A DNA stretch of 37,002 nucleotides from JASJBU01 sp965372385 (GTDB lineage: Bacteria > Pseudomonadota > Gammaproteobacteria > Chromatiales > Chromatiaceae), in assembly GCA_965372385.1 (NCBI GenBank), contig CBDVCD010000005.1:1-37002 (forward strand), read 5' to 3'. The notes under the pieces are model-generated. The model saw only the letters and a list, made by a program, of their open reading frames with translations, searched no databases and was not told the DNA's origin. The translations under genes were made by a program, and so were the position numbers. Shown in pieces: positions 1 to 8,569 of the stretch (position 1 is its first letter; each line of letters begins with the position of its first letter).

Positions 1-60
1 GGGGGAGTTTCTGGACAGGCACTAGTTACACCACACTATGACCGATTATACCAGCAACCA

Positions 61-110
61 GCCTGGATTGAGTTAAGCGAAACCCGGGTTTCGCTTAACT
101 CAATCCAGGC
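61..110. repeat. Perfect 50-bp palindrome (intergenic REP-like element)
   Basis: Two 25-base arms are exactly complementary with no loop; the centre reads AAACCCGGGTTT and the tips read GCCTGG/CCAGGC. A related palindrome lies at 10961-11014 with the same CCTGG tips, the same ACCCGGGTTTCGC-type centre and a different middle. The rest of 1-296 holds no convincing gene; it is the leader region of trmN6. A dispersed family of intergenic palindromes is the likely explanation. Confidence 0.85.
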
Positions 111-296
111 AACATAAATGAAAGAGTTAGCGTTGAGATGAAATTTTATACACCCTTGAAATCGTGTGCATCGCCCCTCCCGAAAAGTGATGAATTCGGC
201 GGAAAAAATTCGCTGCACACACTGTTTTAGATTACGTATACTTGCTCGTTTTCCGGTAAGAGCATTCTATACCTATCCCTTTTTGCCTGACCAGCT

Positions 297-1013
297 ATGT
301 CGACCTTTCGCTTTCAGCAGTTTTCCGTCCGTCAGGAAAAGTCGGCCATGAAGGTCTGTACCGATGCCACGCTTTTCGCCGCCATGGCTCCTGTCAAAGG
401 GGGAGAGCAGGTATTGGATATCGGCACCGGCACTGGTTTGCTGGCTTTGATGGCGGCTCAACTGGGCGCCTCCCACGTCACCGGCGTGGAACTGACCGAA
501 GAGGCCTTTGATGAAGCCCGCTTCAACTTCTTTAACAGCCCATGGAGTGAGCGGCTAAAAGCGCTTCATGGGTCCATCCAGCACTTTTCCGGCAATACAC
601 TGAACCGCTATGATCTCATCATCAGCAATCCTCCCTTCTTTCACAACCACAGCAAGGCTTCAGATAACCTCAGAAGGCAGGCTCGCCACGCCGATCTGTT
701 GCCGTTTCCGGAGCTGCTAGCGTGCGCGGACAGACTGCTCGGAGAGTCTGGGCTGTTCTATCTGCTGTTCCCAACCCATGCAGCAACACGGTTATCCGGG
801 ATGGCGCTTGAGCACGGACTCCACCTGATCGAACAAACCGATCTACGTGGCCACAGCCACAATCAGGCGAAGGTTTCCGCCCTGACCTTCAGCCGTCAGA
901 TGCAACCCTTCAGTTTCAGGTTACTGACGATCTACCAATCGGATCGAGTCTACTCCAAGGAGAGCGAGCACTATCTCTCGCCTTTTCTGCTAAGGTTTGC
1001 CAAACATACCTGA
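297..1013 (+). CDS. trmN6: tRNA1(Val) (adenine(37)-N6)-methyltransferase TrmN6 (YfiC)
   Basis: A 238-residue SAM-dependent methylase expected to methylate N6 of A37 in tRNA1(Val), in the cytoplasm. The N-terminus FRFQQFSVRQ, ending in a K-V-C-T-D-A-T stretch at about residues 18-26, is typical of the family. The SAM-binding motif I is VLDIGTGTGLLALM (about 39-52), the acidic loop is GVELTE, and the catalytic motif IV is SNPPFF (about 110-115), as in N6-adenine methylases. Length matches the family. The ATG start has no strong Shine-Dalgarno sequence, but the protein begins where homologues begin. The DUF2835 gene follows after 8 bases, so co-transcription is likely. Confidence 0.9.
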   Translation: MSTFRFQQFSVRQEKSAMKVCTDATLFAAMAPVKGGEQVLDIGTGTGLLALMAAQLGASHVTGVELTEEAFDEARFNFFNSPWSERLKALHGSIQHFSGNTLNRYDLIISNPPFFHNHSKASDNLRRQARHADLLPFPELLACADRLLGESGLFYLLFPTHAATRLSGMALEHGLHLIEQTDLRGHSHNQAKVSALTFSRQMQPFSFRLLTIYQSDRVYSKESEHYLSPFLLRFAKHT

Positions 1014-1021
1014 GTGTTCCC

Positions 1022-1249
1022 ATGCCAAACCCTATCCGCTTCTCTTTGAACCTCTCGGCCGACCGTTATCTAAGCCATTACCAGGGGCACGCCCGAAGTG
1101 TCTCAGTGATAGCGGACGATGGGCGTCGTGTCGAGTTTCCCGCCAACGCACTCCGGCCTTTTGTCACCAAGCAGGGTGTTCAAGGCCATTTTGAACTGCT
1201 GATCGATGATAACAACCGTCTGCAACGGCTCGAACGACTCAGCAACTGA
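1022..1249 (+). CDS. DUF2835 family protein
   Basis: A 75-residue protein recognised by its overall pattern (N-terminal IRFSLNLSADRYLSHYQG, a central block matching R-V-E-F-P-A-N-A-L-R-P-F, then G-V-Q-G-x-F-E-L) as the small DUF2835 family of gammaproteobacteria. The function is unknown. The family is cytoplasmic, with no signal peptide or membrane segment visible. It begins 8 bases after the trmN6 stop and ends 22 bases before the next gene, so the three probably form one transcription unit. Confidence 0.8.
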   Translation: MPNPIRFSLNLSADRYLSHYQGHARSVSVIADDGRRVEFPANALRPFVTKQGVQGHFELLIDDNNRLQRLERLSN

Positions 1250-1271
1250 TTGAATCACGGAGACCAACTCA

Positions 1272-1685
1272 TTGGATAATAGTATTGTCGCCCGCATCAA
1301 ATTCTCTTTTCGAGGTGAGACCTACAGCCCATCGGCCAAAATCGATCTCGATGAACTCATGACAGGGAGCGAAACCTACCACAGGCTTCATCTGCTACTT
1401 GCCAGGACCAACGGCATCGACACCTACTCCTATCTCTACGAGGTGATGGAGTCATACCCAATCGAGTTCAGCAACCCCACAGGCCTTGCCGCGGACTATC
1501 TCTCCGGGACAGAGTTCGAATTCTCCGGCTTCGAGACACGCTGGCATGAGAAACATGACCTCTCCATCCTGGATGCCATCATCGACCACCACTTCAAAGG
1601 CGATGATTGTGCCCAGAACCCGGCTCTGAAAGCTGCCTTGCGTGAGGCCTTTCAAGCGGGAAAAGCCGCAGTTAAGCAAAAGTGA
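1272..1685 (+). CDS. Hypothetical protein (137 aa)
   Basis: Not recognised as a named family. The ORF starts with TTG, preceded at 9 bases by GGAG (1259-1262), so the rare start looks genuine. The protein is acidic, with no signal peptide or membrane segment; it contains a FRGE-x-Y-S-P segment near the N-terminus and ends in a short K/A-rich helix. It lies on the same strand between DUF2835 and the PDZ gene with short gaps, which suggests co-expression. Codon use resembles its neighbours. Confidence 0.7.
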   Translation: MDNSIVARIKFSFRGETYSPSAKIDLDELMTGSETYHRLHLLLARTNGIDTYSYLYEVMESYPIEFSNPTGLAADYLSGTEFEFSGFETRWHEKHDLSILDAIIDHHFKGDDCAQNPALKAALREAFQAGKAAVKQK

Positions 1686-1734
1686 AACAGTTGGCTGATA
1701 CACGATCTGAGGCAAACAAGGAGTAACGACAGGA

Positions 1735-2619
1735 ATGGCTGGACTCGGCACATTGGCCTTCGGAGCTGCCCTGGGTGCGCTGCTGGTGGTTGTCTATGAC
1801 TTGAACACACCCCAAGCCCCTTCCCCTATGTTGCAATCAGCAACATCCAATGCGAGCACTGAATCAAGCAGCATCGATAGTGGATCATTTCTGGCCAGCA
1901 GCAGGATTGAGCTGTTAACCAACCAATTGAATGCCAGCATTGAACAGGCTTACGAATTGGAGGGCAGGGTCATGGAGCTGAGTGCACGTGTTGCCAAACT
2001 GGAGAATACCCTTGCCATCTCTCCACCAGATCATGCACCCGGAGCCGAAGAAACGACAGCTAAGCCGGCCATTGGAGCCACTTCACCCAAACCAGCTTTT
2101 GACAACCTGCGGATCTCCACTTTGGTAGAAGCGGGATTAGATGAGCAGCTTGCCGCCGATATCCTGCGCAGGCGAGGTGAAATGGAGATGAAAAAACTGG
2201 AATTGCGTGACCAGGCAATTCGGGACGGAAGTTTCGGCAGTAGGGCATATTCTCAGGCCCTACAAAAACTGAATCCTAACTCGACCGCACTGCGTCAAGA
2301 GATCGGCGATGAGGCCTATGATCGCTATCTGTATGCCACCAAGCAGTCCAATCGTATTGTAGTGACTTCGGTTATCCAGGGGTCTCCCGCCGAGCAGGCG
2401 GATATTCGCCAGGGTGATATTATCCTCAGCTACGATAATGCGCGTCTCTTTAGCTGGTCAGAACTGAGCAAGGCCACAACCCAGGGCGAACTCAGTGAAT
2501 ATGTGGCGGCCAGCATTCAGCGGGATGGCCTCATAATCAACCTCTGGCTTCCAAGAGGTCCGTTGGGTGTGCGGCTCGGTGCAACTCGCGGCGATCCGAA
2601 TAGAAATATGTCGTATTGA
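1735..2619 (+). CDS. Membrane-anchored PDZ-domain protein
   Basis: A 294-residue protein with a good ribosome site (AAGGAG, 1718-1723). It has one N-terminal membrane segment (about residues 3-20), a Ser/Thr-rich linker, a predicted coiled coil (about 60-95, ELEGRVMELSARVAKLEN), a helical middle region and a C-terminal PDZ-like domain (about 205-285). The PDZ part shows SVIQGSPAEQADIRQGDIIL, the usual carboxylate-binding loop and first half of such domains. Most of the chain should be periplasmic. No protease triad is present, so it is not a Deg/Ctp protease; an adaptor or scaffold role is plausible, and GspC-like and orphan PDZ proteins look similar. It is the last gene before a shared terminator. 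Confidence 0.75.
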   Translation: MAGLGTLAFGAALGALLVVVYDLNTPQAPSPMLQSATSNASTESSSIDSGSFLASSRIELLTNQLNASIEQAYELEGRVMELSARVAKLENTLAISPPDHAPGAEETTAKPAIGATSPKPAFDNLRISTLVEAGLDEQLAADILRRRGEMEMKKLELRDQAIRDGSFGSRAYSQALQKLNPNSTALRQEIGDEAYDRYLYATKQSNRIVVTSVIQGSPAEQADIRQGDIILSYDNARLFSWSELSKATTQGELSEYVAASIQRDGLIINLWLPRGPLGVRLGATRGDPNRNMSY

Positions 2620-2631
2620 ACCCACAAAAAA

Positions 2632-2653
2632 AAGGCTGCCATATGGCAGCCTT
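2632..2653. terminator. Intrinsic terminator shared by two convergent genes
   Basis: Nine-base perfect stem AAGGCTGCC / GGCAGCCTT around an ATAT loop. Read on the minus strand it is followed by eight T (complement of the A-run at 2626-2633), a canonical Rho-independent terminator. Read on the plus strand the tail is only moderately T-rich (TTGTTAACTCTGTTT). It lies 12 bases after the PDZ gene stop and 25 bases after the stop of the small minus-strand gene at 2679-2771. The stronger T-tract faces the minus strand. Confidence 0.85.
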
Positions 2654-2678
2654 GTTAACTCTGTTTGCTTGTGGCTCG

Positions 2679-2771
2679 TCAACTGGTGATGTCGTACGGA
2701 TCGTTACCAGAAGGATCTGGCCATGCGGGGTTTTCGGGCCAAATATGCAGATATTGTCTGTTTGATTGCAT
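2679..2771 (-). CDS. Small protein gene, 30 aa, unknown function
   Basis: A 30-codon ORF with an ATG start and TGA stop that encodes a hydrophilic, aromatic- and proline-rich peptide: MQSNRQYLHIW, then PENPAWPDPSGN, then DPYDITS. It has no cysteine and no membrane segment. Three things support it as a real gene. A strong Shine-Dalgarno sequence (GGAGAAAGG, about 2774-2782) sits at proper distance. The upstream DNA is AT-rich and promoter-like. The ORF is followed after 25 bases by a canonical minus-strand terminator. It resembles no family I can name. A regulatory leader peptide, a RiPP-type precursor or a small stand-alone protein are all possible; the translation is seen, the function is not. 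Confidence 0.6.
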   Translation of the reverse strand: MQSNRQYLHIWPENPAWPDPSGNDPYDITS

Positions 2772-3099
2772 TGCCTTTCTCCGTATTGGGCTTGATTATT
2801 ATTAAGCATTATTAATGCCAATCAACAAATTGTTTTATTTATTAGTAAGTTACTACAGGATTCACCTTCTCATAAAAATTTGTGTCAAAAAATTCGACAC
2901 ATATGGTCGGTATGGCACCCCTAATTCATGACATCACCATCCCCGATACAGGCATATCCTACTGTATTTATTGTTTATTCTTGCTTAAATCGGGGGTGTC
3001 AATTCCATCGACATTTAACCGAAAAAGGCCAACCAAACATCTACATCCTTTTGATTATGATGAGCTTTTTATTAACAAAGATGATTTTTTTCCCGCAAG
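2772..3099. other. AT-rich intergenic region with a possible Fnr-like half-match
   Basis: 328 bases between the small gene and the carbonic-anhydrase-like gene, with no convincing ORF. On the minus strand TTGATTGGCATTAA (2812-2825) matches the Fnr consensus TTGAT-N4-ATCAA at 9 of 10 positions. Its centre is only about 48 bases upstream of the small gene's ATG, which is tight for a class II activator site, so it may be coincidental. Otherwise only AT-rich promoter-type sequence is seen. Confidence 0.4.
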
Positions 3100-3903
3100 C
3101 TAATGGCTATCCTGTAGGACGATTCTGTCGTTCAAGGGCTGAATCGGCCTTGCGTTGTTCCCAACAATATCGCGAAACCGAGAAATGTCACTCTTTGACA
3201 CTTTAAGCGGGTTAGTCAAGACAACCCACTGAACATTCTCCGCGCAAGGCGGTTTGGTCTCCGAGCCGGAATAGAATGCATAGCTTCGATCGGTTGGCAG
3301 CAGGAACATGGGATTGATCCCTATTCGCCGATAATGCCTGTATCCACTGCGCTTCGGAATTTTTTCCCAGATTCGGGACAGGGTGAAGTTATTTCGATGA
3401 CCGTCTATCACGGGTATGGCAACGATTAACGGATTACCCTGGGAGTCCAGATGATGGAGATGGATCTCCATATCGGCCCTCTTTCCGTTAAAGCTGTGTT
3501 CTCCAGGGGTATGGAAGTCAAAGCCCCGGAACTTGTAGCGATTTCCCCGGATTTTAAGATAACTGCCTGAATCATAATCGATCCAAAGCCTTCCCCCATC
3601 CCGGTCGATAGACAGAATACTGGTGCGGTAGTGAAATTTGAGGGGTGGCAGACGGGAATGTTCGACCTCTCGGATATTGATATCAACCGGTGATTGATGG
3701 CGCCCGCTCTCGCACTGGGAAAAAGCCTGGGAGAGCGACCCCCAGTTTGCCGGGCCTGTCTCTCCCGCATAGCTCCAATGACCAGCATCACCTGGCATGC
3801 CCTCTGATTGCACTCCTGTGTTTCTGGCAACGGCCTGTTGCACCATGAAAGTGAGCAGCAGAATCGTTATGGCACGCCGAATAAATTTATCCACAAACAA
3901 CAT
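3100..3903 (-). CDS. Exported alpha-carbonic anhydrase-like protein, zinc site altered
   Basis: 267 residues from the ATG at 3903, chosen because AAAGGTG precedes it and the protein then opens with a clean signal peptide (MLFVDKFIRRAITILLLTF, cut near AVA). A longer in-frame start at 3948 is less likely. The fold markers of periplasmic alpha-carbonic anhydrases are present: W-S-Y near the N-terminus, QSPVDI, F-H-T-P-G-E-H, M-E-I-H-L-H-H, and T-K-P-P-C-x-E-x-V-x-W. In active enzymes the first two zinc ligands lie in H-F-H; here that stretch is D-F-H (Asp129, His131), while His148 and the Thr199-equivalent Thr216 remain. The usual proton-shuttle histidine is not evident either. CO2 hydration may therefore be weak or lost. 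It lies 78 bases behind the RND pump gene, probably in the same operon. Confidence 0.8.
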   Translation of the reverse strand: MLFVDKFIRRAITILLLTFMVQQAVARNTGVQSEGMPGDAGHWSYAGETGPANWGSLSQAFSQCESGRHQSPVDINIREVEHSRLPPLKFHYRTSILSIDRDGGRLWIDYDSGSYLKIRGNRYKFRGFDFHTPGEHSFNGKRADMEIHLHHLDSQGNPLIVAIPVIDGHRNNFTLSRIWEKIPKRSGYRHYRRIGINPMFLLPTDRSYAFYSGSETKPPCAENVQWVVLTNPLKVSKSDISRFRDIVGNNARPIQPLNDRIVLQDSH

Positions 3904-3981
3904 ATAACACCTTTGAATACGCTTCCGTTTATGACTAAGGTAATTCAATCTGTATCAACCTTACTATTATCGATCCCTGGT

Positions 3982-6900
3982 CTAGCCTGCATTTTCCAGG
4001 CTTCTGGCGTTGGCAATGTTCTGTAGGCTTGTTCCCGCGCTTACACAACCCAGCGGAATAATCACCAGGGTCAATATAGTAGAGACCAACACGCCAAATA
4101 GCAAAGAGACAGCCATTCCCTGAAAGATTGGATCTGTGAATATAACCGATGCACCACCCATCAAGGCTAAGGCAGTAATTATGATCGGACGGGTCCGAGC
4201 TTTGCATGAGAGCAGAACGGCCTCACGCACATCTATACCCCTGCGCACCTCTTCAACGGCAAAATCCACCAGCAGGATGGAATTACGCACGATAATGCCG
4301 GCCAGCGCGATAAAACCGATCATCGAGGTGGCGGTAAACTGTGCATTGCTGATCAGATGTCCGGGTACTATGCCCAACAGGGTCAGTGGAATGGGCGCCA
4401 TGATAATCGCCGGGACCAGGAAGTTGCCGAACATGCCCACCACCAGCATATAGATCAGGATCAATGCCACCCCGAAGGCGGCACCCATGTCCCGAAAGGT
4501 CTCATAGGTTACGGTCCATTCACCAGACCATTCAAAGCCGGAGAGCCCATTATCTTCCGGGGGCCCGGTCATGGTGCCGGTAAGCGTCACGCCATCCGGA
4601 GTCACATATTCCTGCAGTGCCTCATCCACCTTCACCATGGGGTAGATAGGCGCACCGAGGCGTCCCACCGCATCACCCACTACATACTCCAGAGGCCGTA
4701 GATCCTTATGGTAGATCATCGGCTCCTCCGGGCTCCTGACGAAATGACCGAGTTCGGCCAATGGCACACTTAACCCCTGGGGACCGGGAATCGGCAGATC
4801 CGCCAGGGCCTGCGGATTGGCGCGCAACGAGAGCGGCGCCTGCATGACGATCCAGGTCGGTTCCAGGGCCGAACCCTCCCGCACATCGGTAATCTTATAA
4901 CCTCCCATGGCAGCGGACAGGGCCTCGATGATCGTGCTGTTTGAAATCCCCTGGATTGAAGCCTTCTGGGTGTTTATCTTGAATTGCCAGGACTCATAGG
5001 GCTCGTTCATATAGTTGTCGACATCCGCCAACCCATCCACCGACTCGAAGATTTCAGTCATTTTTTTCGCCACTTCCCTGCGGGTCTTGGCATCCGGCCC
5101 ATAGATCTCCGCCACCACCGACTGCAATACCGGCGGCCCCGGAGGCATTTCGGCTACGGTGATCCTGGCGCCTTGTGCCCAGGCGATGGGTGTGAGGATC
5201 TCCCGTGCCTGTTCAGCGATCTCATGGCTACTGCGTGAGCGTTTCGTCTTATGCGTCAGTTGCACCTGGATCTCGCCCTGCCAGGGCTCCTGACGCAGAT
5301 AGTAGTGACGCACCATGCCGTTGAAGTCGAAGGGTCTGGCGGTACCCGCATAGGTCTGCAGGGCAACTACCTCCGGTATCACCCGCAATGCCTCAGCCAG
5401 TTCACGGGCCAGATTGGAGGTGGTTGGCAGGGCCGTTCCCTCCGGCATATCGATAACCACGGAAAACTCCGGCTTGTTGTCGAACGGCAGCATCTTCACG
5501 GTGACCGCGGTGGTGTAGAACAGCGCGCAGGCCGCAAAGAAGGCCACCACCAGCGCGGCAAGAAAGCCAAAACCGGCCAGACGATTATCCAGCAGTGGAG
5601 GCAATACTTTGCGGAACAATTTATCCAGCTTCTCGTTGGTGGCGTGCTCCTTCTTTTCCGCCTTGCGTAGCTTCTCCAGGGAGGGTCTGATACGCATCGC
5701 CAGATAGGAGGTGAAGGCAAATGCGGCAAATAGCGAGATGATCATCGCAATAGAGCCAAGGATGGGTATAGGCGCCATATAGGGTCCCATCAGACCACTG
5801 ACGAAGGCCATCGGCAGCAGGGCCGCCACCACGGTAAAGGTTGCCAGAATCGTGGGGTTACCCACCTCGCGCACTGCATCCACCGCCACATCAGTCGCGG
5901 TATTGCCGGCAATCAGCCAACGCCGGTAGATGTTTTCCACCACCACAATGGCGTCATCCACCAGAATGCCGATGGAGAAGATCAGGGCGAACAGCGAGAC
6001 CCGGTCGATGGTTAAGCCCATCACGAAGGCGGCGAAGACGGTCATCAGGATCACCACGGGGATCACCACAGTGACCACGATGGCCGGTTTCCAGCCCAAT
6101 GCCCACCAGACCAGGATGGTGACGATGCCGGTGGCAACCACCAGTTTGAACAGCAGATCGTTGACCTTGTCCTGGGCGGTTTCACCGTAGTTACGGGTTA
6201 CCTCCACCTTGACCTGTTCGGGGATCAACCGGCCCTTGAGGGACTCGACCATGCTCAGGATATCGTTGGCGACAGTCACCCCGTTACTGCCCTGCTTCTT
6301 GGCAATCGCCACGGTCACTGCCTGTTCACCATCCGCACGGGTTTCATCGCCAAAGGTCTCGGCATAGGCAGGACCCGTGTAGTAGTTGACGTAGTTGTCC
6401 GCGTCCTCGATGGTACGGGAAACCCTGGCCACATCCCGCACATAGACCGGCCGGCCATCAACCACCCCGACCACCAGATTTCCCACCTCATTGGCGCTGC
6501 TCAAAAAGCTGCCGGCATAGACACGCAAAGAGAGGTTGTCCGCCTCCGCCCGGCCTACAACATTTTCCGCATTGGCGCCACGGATGACATTCGCCACCTG
6601 CTCGGTGGTGACGCCGGAACCGGCCAGCTTGTTGGGCAGGATCTCCACCCGGATCTCCTCGCTCTGGCCGCCGACCACGAAGCCCTGCCCGGTGTTGGGG
6701 ATCCGCTTCAACTGCTGCAGCAGATTGAGTCCAAGACGGCGCAGACTGCCACCATCCAACTCATCGGAACGCAGCGTGAGGTTCACCACCGGCACATCAT
6801 CGATGCCTTTCACCTTCACCAGTGGAGGCATTTGAACTCCGGCAGGCATCTTGTCCAGGTTGGAGGCCACCTTGTCATGCACCTTGATGAGTGATGGCCC

Positions 6901-7248
6901 CGCCTGCTCGCCGACCTTGAAACGTACAGTCACCACCCCCTGCCCCCGGGCACTGGCGGAGTAGATGTGTTTGACCCCGGGAATCTCGCTCATGATGCGC
7001 TCCAGGGGCTCCACCGCCATATCCGCCACCTGCTCGGTCGACGCCCCCGGGTAAGACAAAAAGATGTCGATCAAGGGCACGGAGATCTGTGGGTCCTCCT
7101 GGCGGGGAGTGGCCATCAGGCCGAGTATGCCCATCGCCAGCATGGCGAAAAACAGCAGCGGGGAGAGCGGTGAATGGATAAAGGCCTGGGCGGTCTTACC
7201 CGCCAGGCCCAGCTTCGCCTTTGAAATTGGATCTTCGCTCTGGGGCAT
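3982..7248 (-). CDS. RND-family efflux transporter, inner-membrane pump subunit
   Basis: 1088 residues, full length for an AcrB-like resistance-nodulation-division pump that uses the proton gradient to drive export across the envelope. It shows the N-terminal membrane segment (about 29-45), the periplasmic porter domain opening with SYPGASTEQVADMAVEPLE, and the TM4 proton-relay pair Asp431-Asp432 in FSIGILVDDAIVVVENI. The second half repeats the pattern, with GIIVRNSILLVDF in TM10, where Arg replaces the Lys usual in AcrB. The Asp pair argues for the hydrophobe/amphiphile type rather than the CusA metal type, but substrate cannot be read from sequence. It starts 14 bases after the adaptor gene. 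No outer-membrane channel gene is nearby. Confidence 0.92.
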   Translation of the reverse strand: MPQSEDPISKAKLGLAGKTAQAFIHSPLSPLLFFAMLAMGILGLMATPRQEDPQISVPLIDIFLSYPGASTEQVADMAVEPLERIMSEIPGVKHIYSASARGQGVVTVRFKVGEQAGPSLIKVHDKVASNLDKMPAGVQMPPLVKVKGIDDVPVVNLTLRSDELDGGSLRRLGLNLLQQLKRIPNTGQGFVVGGQSEEIRVEILPNKLAGSGVTTEQVANVIRGANAENVVGRAEADNLSLRVYAGSFLSSANEVGNLVVGVVDGRPVYVRDVARVSRTIEDADNYVNYYTGPAYAETFGDETRADGEQAVTVAIAKKQGSNGVTVANDILSMVESLKGRLIPEQVKVEVTRNYGETAQDKVNDLLFKLVVATGIVTILVWWALGWKPAIVVTVVIPVVILMTVFAAFVMGLTIDRVSLFALIFSIGILVDDAIVVVENIYRRWLIAGNTATDVAVDAVREVGNPTILATFTVVAALLPMAFVSGLMGPYMAPIPILGSIAMIISLFAAFAFTSYLAMRIRPSLEKLRKAEKKEHATNEKLDKLFRKVLPPLLDNRLAGFGFLAALVVAFFAACALFYTTAVTVKMLPFDNKPEFSVVIDMPEGTALPTTSNLARELAEALRVIPEVVALQTYAGTARPFDFNGMVRHYYLRQEPWQGEIQVQLTHKTKRSRSSHEIAEQAREILTPIAWAQGARITVAEMPPGPPVLQSVVAEIYGPDAKTRREVAKKMTEIFESVDGLADVDNYMNEPYESWQFKINTQKASIQGISNSTIIEALSAAMGGYKITDVREGSALEPTWIVMQAPLSLRANPQALADLPIPGPQGLSVPLAELGHFVRSPEEPMIYHKDLRPLEYVVGDAVGRLGAPIYPMVKVDEALQEYVTPDGVTLTGTMTGPPEDNGLSGFEWSGEWTVTYETFRDMGAAFGVALILIYMLVVGMFGNFLVPAIIMAPIPLTLLGIVPGHLISNAQFTATSMIGFIALAGIIVRNSILLVDFAVEEVRRGIDVREAVLLSCKARTRPIIITALALMGGASVIFTDPIFQGMAVSLLFGVLVSTILTLVIIPLGCVSAGTSLQNIANARSLENAG

Positions 7249-7262
7249 GGCGATAGCCTGTT

Positions 7263-8444
7263 TTAGTTATTGTCAGTGGATGGATTTTTTTCAGCGGGTT
7301 GCTGCACCTTGACGCCCGCGGTCAGTCCGGGAGGTGGGTTGTTGACGATCAGATCCCCCTCCCGCAGACCGGATAACACCATGCAAAAGTCATTGCCCAG
7401 GTTCTCCCCTAATCTCACCACGCGCAGCCGGGTCAGCCCGTCATCGCCCACCGCATAGACCAGCGGTAAACCACCCTTTCTGATCACCGTGCTCTTGGGA
7501 ATCACCAGGTTAGACGTCCGCTCGGCCCGCGGATCGGGCACCTTGACCTCGGCATACTGCCCCACGGTTGCCTGGGTGCCCATAGGCAGATCCATCTCCA
7601 CCCTTACCGTATGCTGGCGGGGATCGGCAACCGGGAAGATGCGGCTGACCCGGGCATTGATGACCGGGTCGGCGCCATCCAGACGCACCGGTAACAGGTC
7701 GCCTTCGCGCAACCCCGAACGAATACGGGAAGGTATGTCGACCTCTACCTTAAAGCCACTGGTCTCGCTGTAGTTGAGGATCGGCTGACCCGGCTGCATC
7801 GTGTCGCCCACTTCCACATGCACCGTCTCAACCACACCGAAAAAGGGGGCCATGCTGCGGGCGTCACGCAGTGAGGCCTGGATCTCCTTGATCTGCGCCT
7901 GCGCCTGTTTGTATCTATTGGTAGCCTCCGTGACCTGAGTCTCCCGCGCCACCAGATCGGAATCCCGCTCAGCACCCTGGCTACGCATGCCCATCACGTT
8001 CTGCATCGGGCTGGTGAACATCTGGTCCATCATCGACGGCATGCCCATGCCACCGGGTGCCTGACCACCTGCGCGGGATTGGGGGGAGCGTAGCTCCCGT
8101 TTGAGCTGCATTTTGGCATTGCGAATCGAGGCCAGGGCAGAGTCGCGGTTGGCGATCGATGCATCGAGTTTTGCTCGCAAGGCGCTGTCATCGATCTGCA
8201 CCAACAGATCACCCCACTCAAAACGGTCACCCTCCTGCCCTGCAATGTATTGAATACGGCCGGGAATCTGCGCCGTAAGCTGCACCGATTTGCGTGCTGA
8301 CACGGTTCCCGCAATGGCGATATGCATGGAAACCTGCTGACGGTTTACCGTATAGAGATCCAGGTCTGATTGGGCGGAAGCGGTAAGCGGCGCCAAGCCG
8401 GAAAGGAGTACAAAGGTCGCTGCAAGCGAAAGCTTTTTAAGCAT
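7263..8444 (-). CDS. RND efflux periplasmic adaptor (HlyD/membrane-fusion family)
   Basis: 393 residues from the ATG at 8444, preceded by GAGGA and starting a normal signal peptide (MLKKLSLAATFVLLSGLAPL, cut near ASA). An upstream in-frame extension would overlap arsM and is not favoured. Domain order fits the family: barrel-sandwich/lipoyl half (GTVSARKSVQLTAQIPGRI), a helical hairpin with a Met/Gly/Gln-rich insert (about residues 125-165), the second lipoyl half (APFFGVVETVHVEVGD), a beta-barrel domain and a membrane-proximal domain. It would link the pump at 3982-7248 to an outer-membrane channel. The Met-rich insert (GGMGMPSMMDQMF) is unusual and could contact soft metals, but this is a guess. 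Confidence 0.88.
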   Translation of the reverse strand: MLKKLSLAATFVLLSGLAPLTASAQSDLDLYTVNRQQVSMHIAIAGTVSARKSVQLTAQIPGRIQYIAGQEGDRFEWGDLLVQIDDSALRAKLDASIANRDSALASIRNAKMQLKRELRSPQSRAGGQAPGGMGMPSMMDQMFTSPMQNVMGMRSQGAERDSDLVARETQVTEATNRYKQAQAQIKEIQASLRDARSMAPFFGVVETVHVEVGDTMQPGQPILNYSETSGFKVEVDIPSRIRSGLREGDLLPVRLDGADPVINARVSRIFPVADPRQHTVRVEMDLPMGTQATVGQYAEVKVPDPRAERTSNLVIPKSTVIRKGGLPLVYAVGDDGLTRLRVVRLGENLGNDFCMVLSGLREGDLIVNNPPPGLTAGVKVQQPAEKNPSTDNN

Positions 8445-8569
8445 GATCCGCAAGTTCCTCAATTGAAAGTTTTCTATTCGTGACGCCAAGGCCAGCAGCC
8501 ATGGGCCAGTCTCATCCCACTTGAGATCATCAGCTACAAGTATAAGCAGAATGAGTGGAATAAGCATTA

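Noticed and set aside
2537..2821. 94-codon minus-strand ORF overlapping the small 30-aa gene
   Set aside because: It runs through the terminator and into the PDZ gene. The 30-codon frame has the better ribosome site and ends before the terminator.
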